Assembly: GCA_028015205.1 (NCBI GenBank)
Contig: JAPWFG010000025.1
Coordinates: 62,001-126,000 of the forward strand
Length of the DNA: 64,000 bases
Reading direction: 5' to 3'
From: Mytilisepta virgata
Lineage: Eukaryota; Mollusca; Bivalvia; Mytilida; Mytilidae
In this document: positions 1 through 12,212 of the stretch, piece by piece
Position numbering within the stretch: position 1 is the first letter of the stretch
Layout of the letters: each line of letters begins with the position of its first letter
Notes under the pieces: model-generated
Databases searched by the model: none
What the model saw: only the letters and a program-made list of their open reading frames with translations
What the model was told of the DNA's origin: nothing
Program-made: the position numbers and the translations under genes

Positions 1-555
1 GTCTTTAGAGTATAACAAAAAAACTCTAAAGGTGTTTTCATATCTTTTATCAAGCTACAACCTAGATTTCATAATTCATTAGTTGACCAATTATTAAATT
101 TTTCAACATGTCAAGGTAAGGAATCTCAAATTTAATAAAAATGATTAAGTATATATTCTTCTTTTTGTGGTTTAAAGTTTCTTTAAACAAGGTAGATGCT
201 GAACAAATATAATTTGCAGATATAAACAATACAAAATTTTCACATTATTTTTTCAAAATGGTCACAAAGCTTCAAATTTGCAATTTCTTTAATGACAAAT
301 GTGCCAAAAAAAAAAAAAATACCCATAACACTTCGGTTTTGTACATTTCATGAGCAGAAGATTATATAATATAGTCAAATACGAACTTATAACCCCATCA
401 AAGTATCATACTTTACATGAATTTTAAGAAAATCAACCAAAAACTGACAAAAAAAGACTCATTTTTGCAGAGTTATCTCCCCTTTCCAATGTTAATTTCC
501 ATAGGAAATTAAAAATGCTGATTTTGAGTTTTCCTCAAGTTAGACTTTATGGGAC

Positions 556-3500
556 TTTTTAGCTCACGTGGCCTAAAAGGCCATGTGAGCTTTTCTCATC
601 ACTTGGCGTCCGTCGTCGTCTGTCGTCGTCTGTCGTCATTAACAATTTTTCAAACATCTTCTCCTCTGAAACTACTGAATGGATTTGGATAAAACTTAGC
701 ATGATTGTTCCTTAGGGTATCCTGCACAAAGTTTATGCTTTGATTTTTGATCTGTCGAAAAACATGGCCACTGTTACTAAAAATACAACATAGGGGTCAA
801 ACAACAGTTTTTTGCAAATATCTCAAAAATCATTAGGTTACGGCAAATTCTGGCAGGTTGAAAGTGTTCATCATGATGAAAGCTACCTGTGTGCTGATTT
901 TCGTAAAAATCTGTCAACTGATGTTAGAGTTATTGCCTTTTTTTGACATTTTTGGCTTTTTTTTAAGTTATTATTTCAAAAATCTTCTTCTCTGAAACTA
1001 CTTTTCAAAATCAAATGAAACTTGGTAAGATTGTTCCTTAGGGTATCCTGCAAAAAGTTTATGCTTTAATTTTGATCCGTCGAAAAACATGGCCACTGTT
1101 ACTAAAAATAAAACATAGGGGTCAAACAACAGTTTTTCGCAAGTATCTCAAAAATCATTAGGTTACTGCAAATTCTGGCAGGTTGAAAGTGTTCAGCATG
1201 ATGAGAGCTACCTGTGTGCGGATTTTCGTGAAAATCTGTCAACTGATATTAGAGTTATTGCCCTTTTTGACATTTTTGGCTTTTTTAGCTCACCAGACCC
1301 GAAGGGTCATGTGAGCTATTGCCATCACTTGGCGTCCGTCGTCCGTCCGTCGTCCGTCCGTAAACTTTTTCAAACGTTAACTCCTCTGACACCATAAGAC
1401 CAATTGCAACCAAACTTCCTACAGTTGTTTATTGGTATATGTGCTACAAAACTATCGTTTGGATTTTTGATTCGTAAAAAAACATGGCCGCCATGGCTAA
1501 AAATAGAACATAGGGGTAAATTGCAGTTTTTTGCAAATAACTCAAAAACCATAACAGATATCAAAATTCTGGCATAGGGTAAAAGTGTTCAGCACCTCAA
1601 GATCTACCTGCCCTGAAATTTTGAAGAAGATCCAACGACCCATGTAGGAGTTATTGCCCTTTTTCTGCATTTTTTCCAAATTTTGCACTTATTAAGCTCA
1701 ATATCTTGGATACTATAAAGGAAAGTTGAAAAATTTAAATTTCATATTGTTAGGCACACAAAGATCTACAAAATTTGTAACAGGATCGAAGTTGTAGGTT
1801 CGTTCCTTTTAGGAGTTATTCCCCTTAGATCGTCAAAATTGACCATTTTTGCAGTCTTTATTCATTGTAATTAAATCGTTAACTACTCTTACACCATAAG
1901 TTTAATTGCAACCAAACTTAGTGTAGTTGTTCCTTGGCATGAGTGCTACTAAACTATCGTTTGGATTTTTGATTTGTAAAAAAACATGGCTGCCATGGCT
2001 AAAAATAGAACATAGGGGTAAATTGCAGTTTTTTGCAAATAACTCAAAAATGGTGACAGATATCAAAATTCTGATGGGAAGCTAAAGTGTTCAACACCTC
2101 AAGATCTACCTGCTTTGAAATTTTGAAGAAGATGTAACCACCCATGTAGGAGTTATTGCTCTTTTTCTTGATTTTTTTTTGAAATTTGTGCTTATTAAGT
2201 TGTATGATCATTCCTTTTAGGAGTTATTCCCCTTAGAACATCAAAATTGACCATTTTCACAGCATTTCCCTTAGTTTGCAAAATGTTTAAATGAGCCCTT
2301 TAGGAGTTAAAGTTTTGTCCCTTAAATGTCAAAATAACTGTTGATGCCTTATAGATGGCAAACTGTAGAAAATGAAAAAAAGCTTTTGATTGCGTGTAAA
2401 TTTGTTTTTAAATGGCTATTTATTAAAATATAAATTCAATGTTACCTCAATATACAATAGTACTTAAAAATAACTTTCATTAGATGTATATATTTATATA
2501 TTTTTTGTGAAATTAGTTTTGAAACTGGCTGTGGTCAGCACTCATTGTTTGACATTTCTGGCTTTTTTTTTATGTTATTATTTCAAAAATCTTCTTCTCT
2601 GAAACTACTATTGAAAATCAAATGAAAATTGGTAAGATTGTTCCTTAGGGTATCCTGCAAAAAGTTAGTGCTTGGATTTTTGATTGGTTGAAAAACATGT
2701 CCGCTCTTACTAAAAATAGAACATAGGGGTCAAAATGCTGTTTTTTGCTATTTTTTTCTGAATTATAGAAAGAAAATGAAGATGAAAGCTACTTTCAAGG
2801 TAAACATGGTATCCCGAGTTGAATGGTGATGATGAAAGTTTGTTTTGGACGGCCATTTTTAAAATGGCTGCCATTTTCCCGCCATTTTTTTACACTTGCT
2901 CGGATTTCAACAATATTTGGTTTTTAAAGTAAACATGGTATCCTTAGTGAATGGTGATGATGAGATTTAGTTTATAGTGCATTGTTTACCTGGTGAGCGA
3001 TTCAGGCTCTTGAGAGCCTCTTGTTTTATGTTATTATTTCAAAAATCTTCTTCTCTGAAGCTACTATTCAAAATCAAATGAAACTTGGTAAGATTGTTCC
3101 TTAGGGTATCCTGCAAAAAGTTAATGCTTGGATTTTTGATTGGTCGAAAAACATTTCCGCCCTTACTAAAAATAGAACATAGGGGTCAAAATGCTGGTTT
3201 TTGCTATTTTTTACTAAATTATAGAAAGAAAATGAAGATGAAAGCTACTTTCAAGGTAAACATGGTATCCTGAGTTGAATTGTGATGATGAAAGTTTGTT
3301 TTGGACGGCCATTTTTAAAATGGCTGCCATTTTCCCGCCATTTTTTACACTTGCTCGGATTTCAACAATATTTGGTTTTTAAAGTAAACATGGTATCCTT
3401 AGTGAATGGTGATGATGAGAATGTTGTATAACAATGATTAAACTTGATAATATGTGAGCTTTTAATGCCATCACTTGGTGTCCGTCATCATCGTTGTTAA

Positions 3501-3938
3501 CAAATTTTCAAACATCTTCTCCTCTGAAACTACTAGGGGGATTTGGATGATACTTAGCATGATTGTTCCTGCAATATTTCCTTTTCAAGTACAATAAAAA
3601 GCCTTAACCCACAATTTTTACATAACTTTTTTCAAACATTTTAAAAACGAAGACAACATATAGACCAAAAGATTTATACTTGTATTTGAAGATGAATTAA
3701 AGCTTGTATTTTGTATTGTGAATCATCAGATTGATCATGACTGTATCTTAATCAAGCGTAGGGAGAATTCATGCCCATTTCTTTCCAGAGGTTCTTGAAA
3801 GGCTTTTAAAGGTATTTTCTGCATTTTACATGACCTTTAATACTCAGTTTAATTTACAACAAACATTAATATATTAATTTAGTTTATAGTGCATTGTTTG
3901 CCAGGTGAGCGATTCAGACTCTTGAGAGCCTCTTGTTT
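556..3938 (+). repeat. R1 repeat (TAGCTCACC family), outer copy
   Basis: It starts TTTTTAGCTCACGTGG, whose first bases pair with the following CCATGTGAGCTT to form a 5' hairpin. It then has the family's GTCCGTCGTC tract and diverged modules built around CTTCTCCTCTGAAACTACT. It ends GGCTCTTGAGAGCCTCTTGTTT or a close variant, a second hairpin. The match between E1 halves on either side defines both ends. A second R1 copy (1281-3026) sits inside it, and a further partial start is visible near 3450. The GTCCGTC and 'TTCTCCTCTGAAAC' blocks are non-coding as far as can be seen. Confidence 0.75.
1281..3026 (+). repeat. R1 repeat, inner copy nested in an older R1
   Basis: It begins TTTTTTAGCTCACCAGACCC with a complementary GGGTCATGTGAGC, followed by GTCCGTCGTCCGTCCG. 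It ends in the hairpin GGCTCTTGAGAGCCTC then TTGTTTT. The flanking outer-copy text (a 'GACATTTTTGGC' block before and a 'TGTTATTATTTC' block after) is contiguous elsewhere in the same outer copy near 945-975 and 2550-2580. This supports a nested insertion. The short open frame at 1370-1564 on the - strand is repeat sequence, not a gene. Confidence 0.65.
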
Positions 3939-4030
3939 CTGTGTATATTTGGGGCTTAATGCTATAGATTAGAACTAAAACATTTTCTGTTGCAATTAGT
4001 TTGAGGTTAAAACTTAGTTTGACTGGACTA

Positions 4031-4672
4031 TAAGGGATTAAAAGTGGGAGAATCAGGATGACACCAAATACTTATCCATTTAAGAGTAAATGCACTATGT
4101 GAAAACAACAGATGTTTTCCACTCCTTTATATGTGTTTCTCCGTCAGATACATGTATGGTATAGTCACAATAAATTGAAAGAAAAACATTATTCTTTATA
4201 GTTTCTCTTTATCATCTCAAAGAAAAAAATTTCGTTTTTTTTTTTTTTTTTTTTTTTTATGTCATTAATTTTTTAAGAATTTATTGTTTTTCTGATTTTT
4301 TTCCTGAAAGACGTTTAGGTTATTTCTCTTTTTACAGTCTCAATTGCAACCATTCAACTGAAAAAAAAGTTTAATTAATTTTCATCCACTTATTTTTTTT
4401 TCATAAAAAAGTTGTTAACAGACTGGTTATAGAGATAGAATTAAAAAACCATCATTTGTTATATTATCTGGACTAACGTTTAAGAATATATCGAAGTACT
4501 ATTATAATTGTAATTCATATTTGGTTTCGAGAATAGTTATAAAGTTTTTGAATGTTCAATGCTGCATTGTTTCTTTTGTGCTACAGTTGAATTCTTTCCC
4601 GATCACCTTGAAATTTTATGGCCACTGATTTTACCCAAAGATTCAATAAACAAAAAACACAATGGAAGAGTA
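4031..4672. other. Unannotated AT-rich spacer
   Basis: No reading frame, splice-flanked exon or repeat structure can be supported. It holds a poly-T tract at about 4233-4258 and general low-complexity A/T sequence. Confidence 0.6.
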
Positions 4673-5570
4673 AGGGACATGATCAAAAGTTCAATGTAGG
4701 ATAAAAAACTTAATTCAAATAGTTTGGGGGTGGGGGGGCAGGGATGATTCCACATCTTTTAAAATGGGTCCCCAAACTATCAAATTGGGAATTTTCCAAA
4801 AAACTGGGAAAAATTGTGAACCGACAACAGCAAGATGATAAACAACAACCATAGCTTTATTAGATTTGAATATTTTGAAAAATGTTCCTCTTTTTGTATT
4901 CCTGTTAAAATTTATAGTTTTGTAAGCCAACTATGAACGTTTTCAAAATATTTAGGATAAAAAATTCTTTAAACTGCTAAAGGCTGTCATAATTATGAAT
5001 GTCAGCTAACTACTATGAAATTAATAATCAGGATGGGAAATTCTGCAGAACACTGTCAGTGTGCATTAATGCACGATCCATTTACACTTCTACAATACAT
5101 AGACAAGAAGTATTTACAAGTTCAAATTTTCCTGTCGCTGCAAGTTTTGTTATCCGACATCGATTTTAGGATATGCCCATATTGGTCAAGTGGGGCCTCG
5201 GTGGCCGAGTGGTCTAGGTAGTTCGTCATGACTACTACTGATCACTAGCCTGTCAACGTGAGGTTGTGAGTTCGAATCTCACCTGTGGCGGGGTGTGTTC
5301 GACTCCGATCTTAATTGACAAGGATTGCCAATTTTCCTACCGATGGTCGGTGGTTCTCTCCGGGTACTCCGGCTTCCTCCACCAATAAAAACTGGCCGCC
5401 GCGAAATGGCCAAAATGTGCTGAAAACGGCGTTAAACCCCAACTAAGCAAACAAACATATTTGTCAATAAATTTTTCCCAAATTAAGTTTAGAGGTGGGT
5501 GGGGGTCAGTGAAAAAACTTATGTGAATTAAGTTTTTTATCCTACATTGAACTTTTGATTGCGTCCCTAA
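4673..5570. mobile_element. Foldback/MITE family E3 carrying a SINE
   Basis: The left end (AGGGACATGATCAAAAGTTC, then AATGTAGGATAAAAAACTTA) is repeated in inverted form at 5518-5570. The terminal inverted repeats are therefore about 50 bp. A second copy of the same family begins at about 31922. E3 encodes nothing recognisable, and the SINE at 5190-5455 was inserted later. The short open frames here (4715-4930 on -, 5015-5221 on +) cross E3 and SINE sequence and are not genes. Confidence 0.65.
5190..5455 (+). mobile_element. tRNA-derived SINE, full length with target duplication
   Basis: The head resembles a class II (Leu/Ser-like) tRNA with a long variable arm. Box A is TGGCCGAGTGG (about 5202-5212) and a B-box-like GAGTTCGAATCTC lies near 5270. 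These are the internal RNA polymerase III promoter elements. A conserved central body follows (CTCTCCGGGTACTCCGGC) and then an A/C-rich tail (AAGCAAACAAA). The 12-bp direct repeats CATATTGGTCAA (5178-5189) and CATATTTGTCAA (5456-5467) flank it. The paralogous E3 copy near 32030 lacks the SINE and shows a single uninterrupted version of the target. It needs LINE machinery in trans to move; I cannot assign the partner LINE. Confidence 0.85.
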
Positions 5571-6952
5571 GAAACTAGATATCTCTAGATATTTCAGTTG
5601 GGATATACCAATTTATTTCAATTAAGATATTATCGATTGGCATACAATATGACATTTGGGAGATTTCTCCAACCAAATGATTTTTTTTTTAATGTATTGA
5701 GCTTTGCAGTCGACACATACAACATTTATCTGTATTTTGAGAAATACAGTAGTAAAAACTGACTTAACTTCATAAATATCTTTGTTCATTTAGGTTACTA
5801 TGTGCCCAATTTAAAGATTTTATTTACCAAGTTTGGTCGGTGACACAGGCTCATGATTGAGTTCACATTTCAGTTCACATTTTCTAAAGCAGGGCTTGTC
5901 TATGCTTTTTCTCTATGCAGGCCTATTTTATAGTAGATAACAAGAAAAATAAATGGAAATTGTGAGCTGTCAAAAGGGGCATAAAACGACTAAAATGTAT
6001 AAATACACAAGTCGAACAGAACCAAATATAAAATCTTACAAAAAACAACAACAAACTAAAAAGTTAAAAATACTCAACGTTTCGACCAATATGGTCTTGA
6101 TCACGAGTATGTAAAAAATAAAAATAAAAAGGTGTTGACTCTTTGAAACCCAGAGCAAGACAGAAATAAACAACGTGTGACCGAACTATGCAGTAAGTGC
6201 ACGCAGTGCATCAGTTATCTATTTTATAGTACACTGGAGAATCAATTTTAATTATTTTTTTTATAAACCATGGTATTCCAAAATTTGAGAAGGTAAAAAT
6301 AAGCAATAGTAACCTTCTTATTGAACAAATAAATAGAATATTCATATTTGTATTGAACAAGGATGTCACAATAAAATTTCATTAGAAAATTGTTGATGTC
6401 CTTTCATAAAATCAAGGGGGAGGATGAGTTATGGTCTCCTCGGAGCTACATTTGTATCTAGAGTAAGAGTTGGCCTCTTGGAAGAGCTTAGCGGCGTCAC
6501 ATCGTTTACCTATCTAGACGCATGGTTAAAAGTTTACTGATCATGAGTTGTAATGATTATGATATATCCAAGATTTGTCTTACTGTTGCTAGTAAAATGT
6601 ATGATTTAAGATTTGGATTCTTTATAGTACAAATGTATAACTAATCGCTGAATTCAAATATCAGAAATAAACAACGTGTGACCGAACTATGCAGTAAGTG
6701 CACGCAGCGCATCAATTATCTATAGTATACAGCTGTAGTTCGGTCACAAATAAAAGGGACTAATATGTCTTTTAATATCTCCCTAAGCAATTGTTACATC
6801 ACTTCATATGGTGAAATACCGACTGATCTTTTCACATTTGATTTATCAGATTTTCTACGGTAATCACCAGTTTATACAATGTAATAAAAAACACAGATTT
6901 AAAATATATGTACATTGTCAGAAAATACCCATATTTAATAAAATCTAATGAA
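5571..6952. repeat. Intergenic region with a 62-bp direct repeat
   Basis: About 62 bp starting CAGAAATAAACAACGTGTGA occurs at about 6163-6226 and again at about 6660-6724 with few differences. A shorter inverted echo (GTAGTTCGGTCACA) lies at about 6735. A motif CTCAACGTTTCGACCAATAT lies near 6075. No gene can be supported in the remainder. Confidence 0.5.
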
Positions 6953-7073
6953 TACTGTATTTTTCTGCCTATAGGTCGAGACTTTTGTAATTTAAAATGA
7001 CCATTTTACCATTATAAGTCTATGGAGAATTAGACTATAGTCCACATAGACTTATAGTCCAGAAAATACAGTA
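6953..7073. mobile_element. Short MITE with ATACTGTATTTT ends
   Basis: It begins ATACTGTATTTTTCTGCC and ends with the inverted CAGAAAATACAGTAT. Inside are complementary blocks around TAAGTCTATGGAG and CATAGACTTATAG. A second, inverted copy lies at 26095-26217. It is non-coding. Confidence 0.55.
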
Positions 7074-7478
7074 TAGATGGCTCCCATGAATTATTTCTAT
7101 TCTAATATGACAAAAATGGAAATTAGGTAAACAAAGTGGGTACTGCAAGGCCTTTCATGTGACGTCCATGATTTTGTAAGTTCTGAAAAAGAAATCGAAA
7201 ATGATAGAAAAATAAACCCAATAAATTTGTTAACAATAAAACTTACTTTTCGTTTGATTTTATTGTTCTTTGGAATATAAAAAAGTCCAAACAAGTGTTA
7301 TAATAGATATTACATCCCTCAACACCTTATTAGAATATGCAAATCATTTCACCGAGCCTTAGAAACAGGTAGAAAAACGAGCTTTACCAAGCAATTCACA
7401 CCTGTTTTGCGGCGAGTACAATACATTGTATACTTTCTGACATTGTACACAATTATTGTTTTTATCCTACAACTAATA
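7074..7478. other. Unannotated spacer
   Basis: No repeat pairing or exon can be supported here. Confidence 0.5.
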
Positions 7479-7918
7479 GGCCAACTAAAATTAATTAGTA
7501 GATTTTCATCCAACTTTTTGAAAAAATTGGGGCGGGTGGGAGGATTTTATTTTTTATTTTTTATTTCATATGAAACTATTTTGTAAGGTGTTATTAATAT
7601 GTAAACGTTATAAAATGGCTTATATATGTTTTTATTCCAGAAACATGCACAATAGAAATTTCAACTCCAATCTCTGCAGACTTAAGCTGACCAAAAGACA
7701 TCTAAAGGTCATTCACACCCCTTACTACTCTAAGAATCAGTCGAAAACCATGTTGAATTGTTACAGGAAGTTAACAAAAAACGAAATTATTGACACGGAT
7801 ACCGGTAACGGAGATGAACAAAATCCGGAAATCGTAAATTTAAAAAAAAAAAATCGGGGCGGCACGATTTTCGAGGGGCGGGCAGGGATGAAAATCTATC
7901 AGTTAATTTTAATTGGCC
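7479..7918. mobile_element. Harbinger-like MITE with GGCC ends
   Basis: The inverted termini GGCCAACTAAAATTAATTAG (left) and the reverse complement of AGTTAATTTTAATTGGCC (right) continue into GTAGATTTTCATCC. ATA flanks both sides as a possible 3-bp target duplication. Three-base duplications and GGC-type ends are typical of PIF/Harbinger elements. It is non-autonomous and 440 bp long. A 540-nt open frame at 7570-8109 starts inside it and runs out, so it is probably chance. Confidence 0.55.
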
Positions 7919-9175
7919 ATATTATCGTTTACAAGAAAAGTAAGGAAAATGGCACATTTTTGGCCTATTTTCAGAAGGCTATTTTAGCGTGTATGCTAGG
8001 AATAACAAGGCATCATAAACACTGTGTATCTGCACAAAATACACACTTTGCTCTCCAGGTATATTTGTCCTCTTTCATTGCAAGTGAAGACTGGGATACC
8101 AGGAGATGATGTTCACCTACTAGACGAATATCGAAAAAAATATTTGGCACCTTTTATTTGTCTACTAAATAGGATAGTTGCAGGATAAAAGGAGATACAT
8201 AAACTCACAGTGAAAAAATCACTTTGGTTTTTAATGTACTTCATGTTTCAAACTGTCTTAAAGACGTAAAGGAGATGGTCTGATTTCAGTCATTATTTGG
8301 CCCCGTCTGACAAGAAAAATTAAAATTAAGATTTCTGATTCGAATTTGTGTCATTTTTATCGTATAATGATCTAACTATCATATATAATCTATCAATCAC
8401 TGTAAAAAAAAAGTTCCTTCCCATGCAACAGAGCTGTCATAAACGTTTGAAGAAAATATGTAGTAGATTTTGGTCAAAAAAACTATGAGCAATATATAGC
8501 CTCACCCAAAAAGATGTTTTATTATAATGTATGTCTTACAAAAAGACATATTTCAGTGAAATATATTTTTGGCAAGGCTGTTGGTCATATCAAAATTTTT
8601 TGAATTCAAATGTCCAAAAATGAGTGAAATTTGGTGTTTTTATTGATTTCTTTAAAATTAGCCACATTTGACACCATATTGTCGGTGTTACAGAAATTTC
8701 TTGTTGAAAACTAAACATGTTCCTTAAAATGAAACATTTTAACATTACTTACTGATAGCTGAGAGTAAGTTTCTTATTAGTTTTTGATTTTGGAATTCAA
8801 GGGGCCAAATACCAGGCCAAATCATACCTTGTCCTTTGGCAAATTTGTGTTAAAACTGTTTCTCTTAGCGATAGTCAGATACATGTTATACGAATTTAAC
8901 GGCTAAGCGGGTTAAATTACGGCATGTAGATATGCATATATTCTGGTTTTTATGAAAAATCAATTTCTGAGGGTTGACAAGGGTAAAATATGGACTTAGC
9001 CATTTTGCCTTAGGACAGGATGGAAGAAATTAATATTCATGCTTAGAGAGGAATATTGACACCTCTTTTTAATCTGACTCATTGTGAAATCCAATTTGAT
9101 ATCAGGTTTGTAATACAACTATTTTATGTTCCCTCCCGATAACATGCGGGTGGGGGGAGACACTTTAATCTGTAA
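7919..9175. other. Unannotated spacer
   Basis: No recognisable exon or repeat pairing was found. The sequence is AT-rich with a few short G-rich stretches near 9140-9160. Confidence 0.5.
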
Positions 9176-12100
9176 GGCCATTTTTAATTAGTTTTTTTAC
9201 GGATCCGCCGACCCGATTTTGCAGATTTGAAGAAAAAAAATAAAATTGAAAATTTAGGTTTTTTATTACCGCCGACCCTCTGAAATCAGCCATCCCAAAA
9301 ATAAAAATAAATTAAAATCCTTTTTGCATCAAAATTTCATAAAAATTATATTCCAATTCGTAAAAAAATAGATTATCCAACAATAAAATACTTGTAAACA
9401 TGATCCAAAAAAAATATCTATTTATAGACGTTAGTTGATGCCATTTTCCGAAACAAGTTTTATGAAAGGAATTTCTTAATAGAATCAATGCGGCTTTTAA
9501 GTTCGTTTTGTTTGAATATCTTGATTCCGCAAGATATCGAATCCACTCATTTTAAGTTGTCGTAGTTGACGAGTCGGATCCCTTAAAAAGGGAACGGTCT
9601 ACGGAACAGCACCTTTCAAGATAGATATTCTGACATTTGGGTTTCAAAAGAGGGAATTAACTGATTTTTTGCAACCTTTGCATATTTGGCAATATAACCA
9701 AGATTGTTCAAAAGTACATATGATTTTCCCTTTTTAGCTCACCTGGCTATGCCAGGGTGAGCTTTTGCCATCACTTTGCGTCCGGCGTCCGTCGTCCGTC
9801 GTCCGTCCGTCGTCCGTAAACTTTTCATTCAAAGATCTTCTCCTCTGAAACCACTGGGTCAATCCAAACCAAACTTGGTCACAATAGTCCTTGGGTGGCC
9901 CCCTTTCAAAATTGTGTCGCTCATGTTCATACCTCATCCAAGATGGCCGCCAGCGGGGATCATAATTTAACATTGGACCCTATGGGATAAAACATTCAAA
10001 GATCTTCTCCTCTGAAAGTACTAGGCCAATTGGAACCAAACTTAATCACATGAGTCCTTGGGTGGTACCCTTCAAAAGTGGTGTTGCTCACATCCGTATC
10101 CTATCCAAGATGGCCGCCAGCGGGGCCACAAGCGTTTCAAATTCTTTTGTCTTTACATTGCAACTCTTATACAAAGAAAGATAACTCTAACTCAAAATTT
10201 GGCATTAGTGAAATAAAAATTTCTAATGTCTGATGGAATATTTAATATATATCTGATTTTGATGGGTTTTAATTTCAGCAGTATATATAACCTAGATTAT
10301 AGGGGGAACCCCTGCCCGATTTTTTTTTTGAAAGGTGGTCTGAAATTGTAATGGATAGCAGAAGTTTTGGTTGTCATAGAAACTAATTTCAGGTCTTACT
10401 TGGCTACAACGGTCTACTTTAAAAATTGTGTCTCTTGGGTCCGTAGCCAATCCAAGATGACCACCAGAGGGGACCAAATTTTAACATTGGACCCTATGGT
10501 AAAACATTCAAAAATCTTATCATCAGATATAACTGGGCAATTGGAACTAAACTTGGTCATAATAAACCTTGGGTGGCCCTGTTTAAAAAATTGTGTTGCT
10601 TAGGGTTGTACTTAATCAAAAATGGGTGCCAGCGGGGACCATAGTTTAATATTTGACCTATGGGAAAAGTTTTAAATTCTTCTGCTGAGACTGGAAATAC
10701 TTGGCCAATTGAAACCAAACTGGTCACCTTCAAAAATTGTGTGGCTTTGATCCGTACCTGATCCAAGCTGGATGCTAGCTGAGACCAAAGTTTAACTTAT
10801 TGGACCAGTGTAACATGTCCAATATGCTTTTTGTTGTCTAAAATGACTATGCTTATTTTTTTAAAATATGTAATTACAGGTTTTAAAAATTTTTATGTTT
10901 TGTGCCTCTAAATAATATTAATGAGCATTTTAAATTTAAAAACTAAATATTTAAAATTGCTAGCATAACGGATCTATTAAATGTAAAATAAAAAGAAATG
11001 TAATTCTGTAAAGTTATATAATATTAAATGGTAAAAAGAGATAAATAAAATTAAATGTAGGTTTTTCATGGATTTTTATTTCATGGATATTTCTATATAA
11101 CTATTTATTATTGAGAATAAATGCATAAAAGTATATATGATGTTAGGGTGTTTTCTTGTTGCTCTTGACACTTCTTGTCTCTTTTTAGTGTTTCCCAGTC
11201 CTAAACTCTTCACTTCCTGTTTCAACTTTTGGTGAGAAAACGTGCTTGCTTGAGTGGAAAATTTCTATTGTTTTGATTTTGGTTGAGGGTTGCTGTACAT
11301 ACCAACATATCTTTTGCCTTTTACATGCATAATTCTATGTATACATCTGCATCAACGGAAGTCTTGTTATTTCACACTAGTTTATTGAACCATGAATCTC
11401 AACTTATGACTCACCAGTAGGTAAAAATTTTAATGCAATTAAATGGATAAAAACCAGAGGATCCCGATAATCAGAAACAATATTCAGTTATTGTCCCTGA
11501 TCAAATCTCAAAACTTGAGACTGGAAACACCTTAATGAGTACATGCCAATATTTGACGAAAAGATATGGAGTAAATGCACACGACATCATAAAAAATGTG
11601 AAGTCCAACTATAGTAAACTTTAGATGTACTGAATTGCAATTTCAACAAGTCATGCCACGTCAGCAGTACTAGGACCTTCATTTGCAAACTTCAGCAACT
11701 TGTGTAGTTTTACATTCAAATCCTTGGTATTGGATTTGACCTCCTTTTTTTCTATTTTGGGGAAATGAGTATTTCTTTCTAACTATTTTTGGATTATGGT
11801 TCTCTATGCTATTTGATTGTAATGCTGGTTACTCCTTGAAACACTTACATAATTTACTATTTGACCCTATGGCAATAATATTCAAAAAATTTCCCTTAAA
11901 CTACAAGTGATCACAAGTCAAATTTATAACAAACTTATATACAATTAGTAACCGTGGTCCTAAGATGACTCTAAGTTTACCAGGATGCAATTACCTCATT
12001 TAAGATGGTCATCAGTGAGGAAAGTAGTTTACATTGAATCCTATGGGATATATGCCATTCGAATAACGTTATGCTATCAGATGTGGGCCATGTCCCAGGT

Positions 12101-12212
12101 GAGCGATACAGGCTCTTGAGAGCCTCTTGTTTTTTTTCTTTTTTTTTCCCGACCAACCGACCCTATTTTAAAAAAAAAAAATCCGTAAACCAATTAATTA
12201 AAAATAAAGGCC
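9176..12212. mobile_element. Harbinger-like element interrupted by R1
   Basis: The left end is GGCCATTTTTAATTAG followed by TTTTTTTACGGATCCGCCGA. The right end is its imperfect inverse at about 12130-12212, with CCGACCCTA, ATCCGTAAACC and AAAATAAAGGCC. TAA lies outside both ends (9173-9175 and 12213-12215). The 440-bp element at 7479-7918 appears to be a relative. About 2.4 kb of it is the R1 insertion at 9731-12133, leaving roughly 630 bp of the element itself. No transposase is visible. Confidence 0.55.
9731..12133 (+). repeat. R1 repeat, near full length
   Basis: It opens TTTTTAGCTCACCTGGC with the pairing GCCAGGGTGAGC, followed by the GTCCGTCGTCCGTC tract. Modules built on CTTCTCCTCTGAAACCACTG and CCAAGATGGCCGCCAGCGG repeat at roughly 150-170 bp. 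The 3' end is CCAGGTGAGCGATACAGG with the hairpin GGCTCTTGAGAGCC and then TCTTGTTT. The middle part (about 10800-12050) is diverged. Short frames on both strands here are mutual shadows within the repeat. Confidence 0.8.

Larger units (their letters stand above)
1..4030 (+). mobile_element. Foldback element E1 (right arm), split by nested R1 repeats
   Basis: Positions 1-555 and 3939-4030 are two halves of one sequence, which is seen uninterrupted at 56206-56645 and inverted in 57237-57850. The first bases match the hairpin centre of the complete E1 copy at 57237-58169, so the left arm should lie upstream of the window. The outer end reads GACTGGACTA, the same terminus as the complete copy. 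The interruption at 556-3938 is a later insertion of repeat R1. No coding capacity is seen. Confidence 0.7.

Noticed and set aside
5190..5280. A functional tRNA gene
   Set aside because: The tRNA-like head is fused to a SINE body and tail and is flanked by a target duplication. It is a SINE promoter.
7570..8109. A 179-codon open frame on the + strand
   Set aside because: It starts inside the GGCC-ended MITE, has no recognisable domain and crosses the MITE boundary. It is more likely chance than a gene.
9734..10766. Overlapping open frames on both strands inside R1
   Set aside because: They recur wherever the R1 modules occur and lie opposite each other. They have no conserved start or domain.
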